Shown here: positions 18,010-26,518 of the stretch, piece after piece
How the letters are laid out: every line of letters starts with the position of its first letter
How positions within the stretch are numbered: position 1 is the stretch's first letter
Assembly: GCA_024401395.1 (NCBI GenBank)
Contig: JAKSLD010000016.1
Coordinates: forward strand, 1 to 64,000
DNA length: 64,000 nucleotides
Direction: 5' to 3'
Source: Bacteroidales bacterium
GTDB taxonomy: Bacteria; Bacteroidota; Bacteroidia; Bacteroidales; Marinilabiliaceae
Notes under the pieces: model-generated
What the model was told of the DNA's origin: nothing
Databases searched by the model: none
The model's input: only the letters and a program-made list of their open reading frames with translations
Made by a program: the position numbers and the translations under genes

Positions 18010-18903
18010 TCAATAGACCAGGCGCTGTTTCAGGTAGACAGCCAAACGTGCCAGACGGTCGTTCTTGAAACGGCGGTCGGCAGCACCTACAACCAGGTGG
18101 ATACCAAATTCATTAGAAGCGACGAAACACTCAGTAGATTTAGAAAACAAATCAGCGGTAAGACCATCTATATAAACGACATGGAGGCCCTGCTGAACAG
18201 CTTCGAACTCGATCATATCCTTCATAGGGTCAAGAAGAGCGCCATATTTAGGGCTAGTGGTATAGATATCATCATCAATGAGGATATAGACATTACCGAG
18301 AGTAGACTGCACTACCCTATTCTGAGAATCGCGAAGAAGAGCGCCGTGGTATTTCAGTTCATTATTAGAGACATAACGCTCAGCCATATAATGAATCAGC
18401 GACGGGCGAGGGATGCAATTATACGGAGAATCAGGGAGACGCTCACGGTCGTAGTCGACCAAGAAAACAGGTTCGGTATTGATTTCGAAGACATTACGGT
18501 CCAGTCGGCACTGCTGCATAGAATAATGAGCCCTATCATCGTCCATCCACACAGAGAGAATCACCTGAGAATGACCGGGATAGTGGTTTTTAGCTGCTAG
18601 AAGTTCGATCTGACGATAAAGCACATCCCACTGAGGGAGAGCATCTTCGGGCATAGAGAGGAGAGAAATGCACTGCTGAATGACGATACACTGTTCGCGC
18701 CAAAGATATGGGACAGAGCCCTTGAGAGAGAGAGTCAGTCGGAAACCGTAGCCATTAGCGAAGAAAGAGTTATTGACGCCCAACAACTTAGTATCAGGCT
18801 TATAGAACACACCATCGCAACAAATAACATAGAGCCAGCTCCGACGAGTATCCTCGACAGGAGCCAGCCCTTGTGCTATACGTATTGAATCTTCGATATT
18901 CAT
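18010..18903 (-). CDS. PLP-dependent class IV aminotransferase-like protein
   Basis: 297 residues, soluble. The C-terminal half has the class IV layout: LKYHGALLRD with the candidate PLP lysine, then VVQSTLGNVYILIDDDIYTTS (usual E..N.F.v....l.TP) and GLHVVYIDGLTADLFSKSTECFVASNEFGI. The match is weaker than in true branched-chain aminotransferases or aminodeoxychorismate lyase, so the substrate is unknown. It follows fabD by 8 bases in the same transcript. The gene may have drifted in function, because the usual LPGITR motif reads LLDPMKDM here. Confidence 0.6.
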   Translation of the reverse strand: MNIEDSIRIAQGLAPVEDTRRSWLYVICCDGVFYKPDTKLLGVNNSFFANGYGFRLTLSLKGSVPYLWREQCIVIQQCISLLSMPEDALPQWDVLYRQIELLAAKNHYPGHSQVILSVWMDDDRAHYSMQQCRLDRNVFEINTEPVFLVDYDRERLPDSPYNCIPRPSLIHYMAERYVSNNELKYHGALLRDSQNRVVQSTLGNVYILIDDDIYTTSPKYGALLDPMKDMIEFEAVQQGLHVVYIDGLTADLFSKSTECFVASNEFGIHLVVGAADRRFKNDRLARLAVYLKQRLVY

Positions 18904-18911
18904 TGAGCCGA

Positions 18912-19796
18912 TTAGGCCAAAGAAGAGACGCCAGCAGTAGCTACATCGCGGCTAGTCTTCTTGATGAGACCTTGGAGAACTGCGCCAGGGCCTACCTCAG
19001 TAAACGAATCGACGCCATCCTCGATCATCTGGCGAACAGTCTGAGTCCAGCGAACAGACGCTGTAAGCTGAGCCACGAGATTCTTCTTAATCTCCTCAGG
19101 ATCAGTAACAGGCTTAGCCACAACATTCTGGTAAACAGGGCAAACAGGAGCTGAGAACTTAGTAGCCTCGATAGCAGCAGCCAAAGCTACACGAGCAGGC
19201 TCCATGAAAGGAGAGTGGAAACCGCCGCTAACAGAGAGTTTGAGAGCACGTTTAGCGCCCTTCTCAGTAAGTTTAGCGCAAGCCTCGTCGATACCAGCCT
19301 CAGAACCAGAGATTACGAGCTGACCAGGGCAGTTGTAGTTAGCAGGAACTACATCCTTGATACCAGCGCAAACCTCCTCAACCACTGCATCCTCGAGACC
19401 GATGATAGCAGCCATAGTAGACTTAGCCATTTCGCAAGCCTTCTGCATAGCCTGGGCACGCTGAGAAACGAGCTTCACGCCATCCTCGAAAGACATAGCG
19501 CCAGCGGCTACGAGAGCAGAGAACTCACCGAGAGAGTGACCTGCGACCATATCAGGCTTAAAATCAGCGCCCATAACCTTAGCGAGGATAACTGAATGGA
19601 GGAAGATAGCTGGCTGAGTAACCTTAGTCTGCTTAAGTTCCTCATCTGTTCCAGCGAACATAATATCTGTGATCTTGAAGCCAAGAATCTCATTAGCTTT
19701 ATCAAAAAGGGCCTTAGCCTCTGCTGAGTTCTCGTAGAGGTCCTTACCCATACCTACGAACTGTGCACCCTGACCAGGGAAAACGTATGCTTTCAT
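18912..19796 (-). CDS. fabD: Malonyl-CoA:ACP transacylase
   Basis: 294 residues from MKAYVFPGQG; a longer in-frame start upstream would break this conserved N-terminus. GHSLGE carries the nucleophile Ser88 and GGFHSPFM the catalytic His194. It loads malonyl groups on acyl carrier protein for fatty acid synthesis. A TATATTTG box lies 40-47 bases upstream on the minus strand. The class IV aminotransferase gene follows by 8 bases. No other fab genes are adjacent; the ketosynthase is at 61.3 kb. Confidence 0.97.
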   Translation of the reverse strand: MKAYVFPGQGAQFVGMGKDLYENSAEAKALFDKANEILGFKITDIMFAGTDEELKQTKVTQPAIFLHSVILAKVMGADFKPDMVAGHSLGEFSALVAAGAMSFEDGVKLVSQRAQAMQKACEMAKSTMAAIIGLEDAVVEEVCAGIKDVVPANYNCPGQLVISGSEAGIDEACAKLTEKGAKRALKLSVSGGFHSPFMEPARVALAAAIEATKFSAPVCPVYQNVVAKPVTDPEEIKKNLVAQLTASVRWTQTVRQMIEDGVDSFTEVGPGAVLQGLIKKTSRDVATAGVSSLA

Positions 19797-19835
19797 TTTT
19801 AATATAGTATTTGTTTTCTTAATCGTTTTATGTTG

Positions 19836-19843
19836 CAAATATA
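19836..19843 (-). promoter_or_regulatory. -7 promoter box of fabD
   Basis: Minus-strand TATATTTG, 40 bases before the fabD ATG, matches TAnnTTTG. The -33 box is not clear. Confidence 0.5.
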
Positions 19844-19863
19844 ATCAAATTCACATTACCATG

Positions 19864-22632
19864 CTATTTAAGCTTCTCTTTTAGGAACTTTCCGGTTACG
19901 CTATCAGGGCAAGCTACAATCTGCTCCGGTGTACCACAAGCGACTATTTTACCACCGTGAACGCCAGCTCCAGGACCCATATCTATGATATAATCGGCAC
20001 ATTTTATGACATCCATATTATGTTCGATTACCACTATAGAGTGACCAGCCTCGATGAGACGGTTGAAAGCCTTCATCAGCTTATTAATATCGTGGAAATG
20101 GAGACCAGTAGTAGGTTCGTCGAAGATAAAGAGAGTAGGCTTCATACGTTCCTCCGCGATAAAAGCAGCCAATTTGACACGTTGGCTTTCGCCACCAGAG
20201 AGCGTACTAGAAGACTGACCCATCTTGACATAGCCCAAGCCGACCTCCTGTAAAGGGAGCAGACGCTTCACGATACGCTGTTCGGCAGGTCCCATTTGCT
20301 CGCTAAAGAACTCAACAGCCTGATTGATAGTCATATCGAGGATATCAGAAATATTTTTATCGCGATATTTCACGTCGAGAATCTCATCTTTAAAGCGTCG
20401 ACCGTGGCAAGCCTCACATTCGAGGACCACATCGGCCATAAACTGCATTTCGATATGCACCTTACCCTCGCCCTGGCAAGTCTCGCAACGTCCACCCTTA
20501 GCATTAAAAGAGAAATGAGCTGTAGTATATCCATTCTGCTTAGAAAGCTGCTGAGCGCACATAAGCTTACGAATCTCGTCATAGGCTTTAATGTAAGTAG
20601 CTGGATTAGAGCGAGTGCTCTTACCGATAGGGTTCTGATCTATGAACTCCACGGCGAAGATACTATTCAGAGAGCCAGACAATTCGCCCATTTTACCAGC
20701 ATGCTCCTCCACGCCCTCGCCCAGAGCCGCTTTGAGAGCCGGATAGAGGATACGAGTCACGAGAGTAGACTTACCGCTACCGCTGACACCAGTAACGACC
20801 GTCAAGCAATTAAGAGGGAATTTAGCATCAATATTCTGTAAGTTATTCTCATTGAGGCGAGTAAGCGTAATACACTTATTCCAGGCGCGACGGCTCTTAG
20901 GAACAGATATTTCCATCTGGCCACTTATGTACTTAGTAGTAAGAGTATCAGCCTTAGCCATTTCCTCCACAGAGCCCATAAAAACGACCTCACCACCCAG
21001 GCGGCCCGCTTCAGGGCCAATATCAATAACCTGATCAGCAGCCTTGATGATATCCTCATCATGCTCAACCACAACCACGGTATTACCCAGCTGCTGCAGC
21101 TGGCGAAGCACCTTGATCAGGCGTTCAGTATCAGCAGAATGGAGGCCTATACTAGGTTCATCCAAGATATAGAGGCTACCTACGAGGCTACTACCTATAG
21201 AAGTAGCGATATTAATACGCTGACTCTCACCACCAGAGAGAGAATTAGACAGACGGTTGAGCGTCAGATATTCCAGTCCGACATTACAAAGCACATCGAC
21301 GCGCTGACGAATCTCCTTGAGAAGACGTTGAGCCACACGAGCCTCATAATCAGAGAGAGAAAGTTCGTGGAGCCACTGCTGAAGGTTCTCGAGAGACATC
21401 TCCACGAGATCCGTTATGCTTTTGCCATTGATTTTCACATATTCAGCCTCCGGGCGAAGACGCGTACCATTACAAGCAGGGCAAGTCGTCTTACCTCGAT
21501 ACCTAGCGAGGAGGACACGATATTGAATCTTGTATTGGTTCTCCTTCACCATCTGGAAGAAATCATCGATACCATACAATCCTGGGGCGCCATGCCATAG
21601 GAGATCGCGCTGAGCCTTAGTCAGATCCTTATAAGGAGTATAGACATCAAACTGCTTATAAGGGACACGGCGCATAAATTCAGTTTTCCATTCGCCCAAT
21701 TTCACGCCAGACCAAGGAGATACGCACCCCTCGGCTACAGAAAGATTAGGGTCACGGATTACAAGATCAGGGTCGATATCGACTATTTTACCGAAGCCCT
21801 CGCAACGAGGGCAAGCGCCTACAGGAGAATTGAAAGTAAAAAGCTGTTCAGAAGGAGGCTCGAAAGTCATGCCATCAGCCTCAAACTTATTAGAAAAAAC
21901 ACTCTCAGAAAAAGAGCGATCAGGATTAAAGACACGCAAAATACAATAACCCTTACCCTCGTAGAAAGCCGTAGAGACAGAATCGGAGAGGCGAGTTACG
22001 GTATCAGCCTCACGATTAGCCACTACACGGTCGATGATAAGATTCACCTCATCCGATACCGAAGGAATATTATCTGGAGAAATATTTATCGTCTCACCTT
22101 TGATATCGATGCGAGTAAAGCCCTGGCTAACAAGACTCTCGTAGTCGGGATTCTTCAAAGGGGCGAGAATCATAGCCTTAGTACCCTCTGGGAGAGACGT
22201 TATGGCATCGACCACATCAGTAACAGTATGACGTTTCACCTCTACGCCAGAAACAGGAGAAAAAGTCCTACCTATTCGAGAGAAAAGGATCTTGAGATAG
22301 TCATATACCTCAGTAGATGTTCCCACGGTAGAACGAGGGTTGCGAGTATTGACCTTCTGTTCGATAGCGATTGCAGGCGGGATGCCGTGGATATAATCCA
22401 CCTCAGGCTTATTATTACGACCGAGGAACTGACGAGCGTAGGAATTAAGGCTCTCCACATATCTACGCTGACCCTCGGCGTAGAGAGTATCAAATGCGAG
22501 AGACGACTTACCACTACCGCTGACACCAGTTATGACGACCAATTTTCCCAAAGGAATCTGAACGTCAATATTCTTAAGATTATTCACACGAGCGTGGTGA
22601 ACATCAATATATTTCTTATTACTATCTGTCAT
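19864..22632 (-). CDS. uvrA: Excinuclease ABC subunit A
   Basis: 922 residues. Two ABC ATPase modules, each with GVSGSGKS (near 35-42 and 610-618) and LSGGESQR signatures, plus two zinc modules with CPRCEGFG and CETCQGEG...CEACHGRR. It recognises DNA damage with UvrB in nucleotide excision repair. At the site after FSRIGRTF many UvrA proteins have CPxCG; here it reads SPVSG, so that optional Cys pair is absent. The 5' end overlaps the end of ppk1 by 11 bases, so the two are co-transcribed. Bacteroidetes often carry two uvrA paralogues; which one this is cannot be told. Confidence 0.96.
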   Translation of the reverse strand: MTDSNKKYIDVHHARVNNLKNIDVQIPLGKLVVITGVSGSGKSSLAFDTLYAEGQRRYVESLNSYARQFLGRNNKPEVDYIHGIPPAIAIEQKVNTRNPRSTVGTSTEVYDYLKILFSRIGRTFSPVSGVEVKRHTVTDVVDAITSLPEGTKAMILAPLKNPDYESLVSQGFTRIDIKGETINISPDNIPSVSDEVNLIIDRVVANREADTVTRLSDSVSTAFYEGKGYCILRVFNPDRSFSESVFSNKFEADGMTFEPPSEQLFTFNSPVGACPRCEGFGKIVDIDPDLVIRDPNLSVAEGCVSPWSGVKLGEWKTEFMRRVPYKQFDVYTPYKDLTKAQRDLLWHGAPGLYGIDDFFQMVKENQYKIQYRVLLARYRGKTTCPACNGTRLRPEAEYVKINGKSITDLVEMSLENLQQWLHELSLSDYEARVAQRLLKEIRQRVDVLCNVGLEYLTLNRLSNSLSGGESQRINIATSIGSSLVGSLYILDEPSIGLHSADTERLIKVLRQLQQLGNTVVVVEHDEDIIKAADQVIDIGPEAGRLGGEVVFMGSVEEMAKADTLTTKYISGQMEISVPKSRRAWNKCITLTRLNENNLQNIDAKFPLNCLTVVTGVSGSGKSTLVTRILYPALKAALGEGVEEHAGKMGELSGSLNSIFAVEFIDQNPIGKSTRSNPATYIKAYDEIRKLMCAQQLSKQNGYTTAHFSFNAKGGRCETCQGEGKVHIEMQFMADVVLECEACHGRRFKDEILDVKYRDKNISDILDMTINQAVEFFSEQMGPAEQRIVKRLLPLQEVGLGYVKMGQSSSTLSGGESQRVKLAAFIAEERMKPTLFIFDEPTTGLHFHDINKLMKAFNRLIEAGHSIVVIEHNMDVIKCADYIIDMGPGAGVHGGKIVACGTPEQIVACPDSVTGKFLKEKLK

Positions 22633-24703
22633 TTGTTGCTGTCAGTTCTTCAAAAATCATATCTTGAGCTCTCATCTCCGGCTGATGCTGGCCGACTGAA
22701 GGTTTAATACCCTTAAGCATCTTATTAAGAATACGCGCCTTGACGTTATCCTTCAGCTGAAGGTCGAGAATTGTCTGTATTTCGTTTTTAATCAGTCTAT
22801 CCTTAATTGGGAAAGCCAATTCGATACGTCGTCCAATGTTACGATTAAGCCAATCAGAAGAGGTGAGATACATTTTAGACTCCTCCCCTTTACCGAATAC
22901 CCATACACGGCCGTGTTCCAGGTAACGGTCTATGATACGGCGGACCGTGATATTAGAGCTATAAGGCTGTTCAGGCACCAGGCATGAGACTCCACGGATA
23001 ATGAGGTCGATTTTCACCCCTGCCAGGCTAGCCTCATATAGCATATCGATGAGCATATGGTTTTGCATACCATTCATCTTGAGGAGGATATACCCCTCGC
23101 CGCCAGTATTAACCTTAGCTATTTCACACTGAATGAGACGTCGGAGTTCGTATACCATATTAAACTGCGACATCAGCAAAGAATTCAGTCGAGGCAATCT
23201 ACTCTGATCCTCCAGGAAATCAAACACCTCATGAAGTTCGGAAGTAATCTCCCTATCGGCAGTAAAGAGGCCATGATCGGTATATATTTCCGCTGTTTTC
23301 TCATTAAAATTACCTGTAGAGAGGTAAGCGTAAGTCAGATCAGAACCATCATCCTCCTCACGTATCACCATAGCCATCTTAGCATGGACCTTCAGTTTTG
23401 GAAGAGAATAGATGACTTTCACCCCAGACTGTTTAAGCATTTCACCGACATCGAGGTTATTATGTTCATCGAATCTGGCCTTTAGTTCGATGAAAGCCGT
23501 CACACGTTTCTGGTTATGGGCAGCAGCTGCTATGAGCGAGTTGATGATAGCCGAATTATGGCAAACGCGGTATAGCGATATTTTTATCTCCTTGACCTTA
23601 GGGTCGATAGCCGCCTCGCTAAGGAAGCGGATGACATAATCGAACGACTGGTATGGGTAATGTAGAATCTGGTCACGTTGTTTTATTGCGGAGAAAATAG
23701 AATTACCTACGTGCATACGCTTTGGACGCAAAAAGACACGTTTTTCCGTTTTATCCTCCTTAAGGAGATGGCTAGGGAACTGCTCGAGCTGATTAAGAGA
23801 AAGATAATGCCCCACATTGACAGTCTCCATAGAAGAAAAGCAGAAAGTCTCCTCGAGATAACCAAGCAAATCGGGAGCGATATCAGAGTCGACATAGAAA
23901 CTAGACTCAGCGCCAGTATTACGTCGGGAAGAAGAGTGTCGCACCCTATCCACCAGTTCTTGTCCTGCCAGGTCAAGGAGCCCGAGGTCGGCGTCACGTG
24001 CCACCTTCATACACCACACGCCATCCACATCATACCCTGGGAATAGAGTATGGACAGAGAGACGGATAATATCATCCAGGAAAACCAGATGATGGAACCC
24101 GTCGCCTATATCAGGGAGTTGGACGAAGCGAGGAAAATTATGAATAGGGAGTTTAACGAGGGCATAGTGTGGAGTTAAATGCTCCACACTATTATTGTTC
24201 TCGTTTTTAGGATAGACTTTCAAGGCAAAGTAAGGGCGGTCATTACGCAAGAAAACGCGAGTAGCCTTACTTAGCACCAGAGGTTGGAGATAAGGAATTA
24301 TTTCACTCTCGAAATAATCCCTCATAAACTGGAGGTGCACCTCAGAATGAGGCATTTCTCCAAGATGGAAGCGTACGCCCTGTGCTTCGAGAGCTGGACG
24401 GATCTGCGAATAGAGGATATCATCGACCTCACGCATCTGATCCGAGACGATCTGATTAATCTGGGCGAGAGTAGAGAGAGGATCTATTACATCCTCGATA
24501 GACTGGTTATTATTAGCCGCCTGTCGGTACTCAGCTACTCTAACGCTATAAAATTCTATAAGATTAGACGAATAAATCGATAGGAAACGTATACGTTCGG
24601 ATACAGATATATCCGTACTCCTTGCCTCCTCGAGCACACGGAAGTTGAACGCTAGCCAGCTAACGTCACGATTGAAGTATGCATATTTCGACTGTTTCGC
24701 CAT
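22622..24703 (-). CDS. ppk1: Polyphosphate kinase 1
   Basis: 693 residues from the MAKQSKYAYFNRD start at 24703; a start four codons earlier would lie inside the promoter box. N-terminal FNRDVSWLAFNFRVLEEA is the family signature; the catalytic domain has KLKVHAKMA with the phosphorylated His and YLSTGNFNEKTA. It makes polyphosphate from ATP at the membrane. The TATCTTTG box ends 9 bases before the ATG, so the mRNA should be nearly leaderless. It overlaps uvrA. Confidence 0.96.
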   Translation of the reverse strand: MAKQSKYAYFNRDVSWLAFNFRVLEEARSTDISVSERIRFLSIYSSNLIEFYSVRVAEYRQAANNNQSIEDVIDPLSTLAQINQIVSDQMREVDDILYSQIRPALEAQGVRFHLGEMPHSEVHLQFMRDYFESEIIPYLQPLVLSKATRVFLRNDRPYFALKVYPKNENNNSVEHLTPHYALVKLPIHNFPRFVQLPDIGDGFHHLVFLDDIIRLSVHTLFPGYDVDGVWCMKVARDADLGLLDLAGQELVDRVRHSSSRRNTGAESSFYVDSDIAPDLLGYLEETFCFSSMETVNVGHYLSLNQLEQFPSHLLKEDKTEKRVFLRPKRMHVGNSIFSAIKQRDQILHYPYQSFDYVIRFLSEAAIDPKVKEIKISLYRVCHNSAIINSLIAAAAHNQKRVTAFIELKARFDEHNNLDVGEMLKQSGVKVIYSLPKLKVHAKMAMVIREEDDGSDLTYAYLSTGNFNEKTAEIYTDHGLFTADREITSELHEVFDFLEDQSRLPRLNSLLMSQFNMVYELRRLIQCEIAKVNTGGEGYILLKMNGMQNHMLIDMLYEASLAGVKIDLIIRGVSCLVPEQPYSSNITVRRIIDRYLEHGRVWVFGKGEESKMYLTSSDWLNRNIGRRIELAFPIKDRLIKNEIQTILDLQLKDNVKARILNKMLKGIKPSVGQHQPEMRAQDMIFEELTATNDR

Positions 24704-24712
24704 AACTAAGTG

Positions 24713-24720
24713 CAAAGATA
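24713..24720 (-). promoter_or_regulatory. -7 promoter box of ppk1
   Basis: Minus-strand TATCTTTG matches TAnnTTTG and ends 9 bases before the ppk1 ATG, which decides the later of two possible starts. Confidence 0.6.
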
Positions 24721-24728
24721 AGCAAAAA

Positions 24729-26057
24729 TTACTTGCTCATCTTCCACCAGTCGAGTTGGAATAGCTCATCAGAGCCCTCGCCCTTAAAAACAAGGTAGAG
24801 ATTATGCACGCCGTTAGCCTTAGCGTTAAGTTTAGCAGAGAAAGACTTCCAAGCATCAGGCTTACCCTTGATATCCACTGTACCAACGAGTTCGCCATCG
24901 ACAGCATCCAGTCTCAGTTCCACCTTACCACCCTTCTTAGGCATAGCAGATACGCTGACAGACTTAGCGCCTGCTGCCATATCTACGCCACGGAGCATTA
25001 TATAGTCACCATTCTCGATGTTGGTTACGATTACGCCCTTATCAGACTTAAGAGTCTTAACCCACTCAGCCTTAGCCATTGTCTCAGCCTCAACGCGAGA
25101 GAAAGGGTTGAGCCACTTAATCTGCTTTACGCCAGCTGGGTCCCAGTAGTCGATTTTCTGTATTGTACCATCGGCATTGAAGTTCATTTCAGCTACAGAT
25201 ACAGAGCGGCGTTCAGCGTGGCGATACTCCTTACCCTGTTCCTTGAGCTGAGTAGCCCACACGTCATAGTTAAGACCAAATATATACCACTTTCCACCAA
25301 ATTCTACGATACCAGGGTGGTTGCCACGGCTCTTCTGAGTATGAGGCATGATATCACCCTTAGCCTCCCATGGGCCCTCGATAGAATAGCTCATAGCATA
25401 ACCTATACCCTCTGGGCAGCAAGTAGAAGCGAAAGCCATATAGTACCAATTATCCTTCTTAAAGATCCAAGGTCCCTCCTGGTAATCCTTAGGAGCCTCG
25501 AGGCGAACGATACCGCCAGAATAAGAGATCATATCACGATTGAGCTTACAATAATAAGGACGAGGGTTACCCCAGTATAGATAAGCCTGACCATTATCGT
25601 CGATGAATGGAGAAGGGTCGATATCATACCAATGCTCCTTCTGCCATACCAAAGGCTGACCTACAGGGTCTTTGAAAGGGCCATAAGGAGTATCAGACAC
25701 CAAGACACCGATACCGTGACCATGAATAGGGCAATACATATAATACTTACCATTACGCTTGATTACCTGCTCGGCCCATGCGCCATTCTTATTATCATAC
25801 CACTTAAAATCATCGAGAGAAGCCACAGCGCCACGATCAGTGAAATTAGCCATATCCGTTGTAGTATAAAGCAACCAATCGTACATAGCGAAATTCTCTG
25901 CAGTATCTGCATCGTGAGTTGTGTAGAGGAAGAGAGTATCACCCTCTACGTAAGGTGCTGGGTCAGCGGTAAATTTAGTCCACACCACAGGGTTCTGTGC
26001 TGTGAGCGCACCTGAGACGAAAAGAACAAGTGCTGGTAAAAGGAAATTCTTAATCAT
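24729..26057 (-). CDS. Secreted glycoside hydrolase family 43 with CBM6-like domain
   Basis: 442 residues. Signal peptide at 1-20, ending ALTAQ. A five-bladed propeller follows (about 25-315) with the three GH43 acidic residues visible: D32 in TADPAPY, D147 in DIDPSP and E194 in EGPW. The C-terminal 120 residues (from RVEAETMAKAEW) form a CBM6-like carbohydrate-binding domain. Likely acts on xylan or arabinan side chains as a xylosidase or arabinofuranosidase; the linkage is not predictable from sequence alone. It stands alone, with no SusC/D pair beside it. A strong AT palindrome lies upstream at 26115-26139. Confidence 0.92.
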   Translation of the reverse strand: MIKNFLLPALVLFVSGALTAQNPVVWTKFTADPAPYVEGDTLFLYTTHDADTAENFAMYDWLLYTTTDMANFTDRGAVASLDDFKWYDNKNGAWAEQVIKRNGKYYMYCPIHGHGIGVLVSDTPYGPFKDPVGQPLVWQKEHWYDIDPSPFIDDNGQAYLYWGNPRPYYCKLNRDMISYSGGIVRLEAPKDYQEGPWIFKKDNWYYMAFASTCCPEGIGYAMSYSIEGPWEAKGDIMPHTQKSRGNHPGIVEFGGKWYIFGLNYDVWATQLKEQGKEYRHAERRSVSVAEMNFNADGTIQKIDYWDPAGVKQIKWLNPFSRVEAETMAKAEWVKTLKSDKGVIVTNIENGDYIMLRGVDMAAGAKSVSVSAMPKKGGKVELRLDAVDGELVGTVDIKGKPDAWKSFSAKLNAKANGVHNLYLVFKGEGSDELFQLDWWKMSK

Positions 26058-26114
26058 AACTAAATGTGTGTCAACATGTTTTTACAAAAGTGCATATTTC
26101 TACGCTAACTATAT

Positions 26115-26139
26115 TATTATGTATATATATAACATAATA
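26115..26139. promoter_or_regulatory. AT-rich palindrome upstream of the GH43 gene
   Basis: Arms TATTATGT and ACATAATA around the centre ATATATATA. It lies 58-82 bases upstream of the GH43 start, just beyond a promoter-like CACTTTTG box (minus strand, 26092-26085). Possible operator or, less likely, the end hairpin of crcB. Confidence 0.5.
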
Positions 26140-26164
26140 CAAAGCTAACCATAATAGTGTAAAA

Positions 26165-26518
26165 TCAAAATTTTCCACCCAAATAAACCATAAACAAGCC
26201 TCCAGCGATGGTAGCGGACAAATATAACGCCAGTAAAAACCACTGACCGCTATTCAACATAGAGAGGCTTTCGTTGCAGAAAGTAGACATTGTTGTAAAA
26301 CCGCCACAAAGTCCGACTGTCAGCATAGGTTTTAGATCCTGAGGGATATGTTTACCTACAGAGGCATTAAAGAGGCCTATCAAGAAGCAGCCCAATAAGT
26401 TAGCAATGAGAGTACCTACCGGGAAACCGCAGAAGGAGCCCGCAGGCATCATCTTACCTAAGAAGAAGCGCAGGACAGAACCTACGCCTCCACCTATAAA
26501 AACATAAAAAAACTGCAT
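26165..26518 (-). CDS. crcB: CrcB/Fluc fluoride channel
   Basis: 117 residues, four membrane helices. GGGVGSVLRF at the N-terminus and GGFTTMSTFCNE near residue 75 are the Fluc signatures. It exports fluoride as a dimer. The start at 26518 shares a base with the nadE stop (TAATG), so translation is coupled; a longer frame that begins inside nadE is not needed. I saw no fluoride riboswitch, as expected for an internal operon gene. Only one crcB copy is seen here, consistent with a homodimer. Confidence 0.95.
   Translation of the reverse strand: MQFFYVFIGGGVGSVLRFFLGKMMPAGSFCGFPVGTLIANLLGCFLIGLFNASVGKHIPQDLKPMLTVGLCGGFTTMSTFCNESLSMLNSGQWFLLALYLSATIAGGLFMVYLGGKF

Noticed and set aside
26090-26164. 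Fluoride riboswitch for crcB
   Set aside because: This region lies downstream of crcB, which is the second gene of its transcript; no fluoride aptamer motif was recognised before nadE or crcB.
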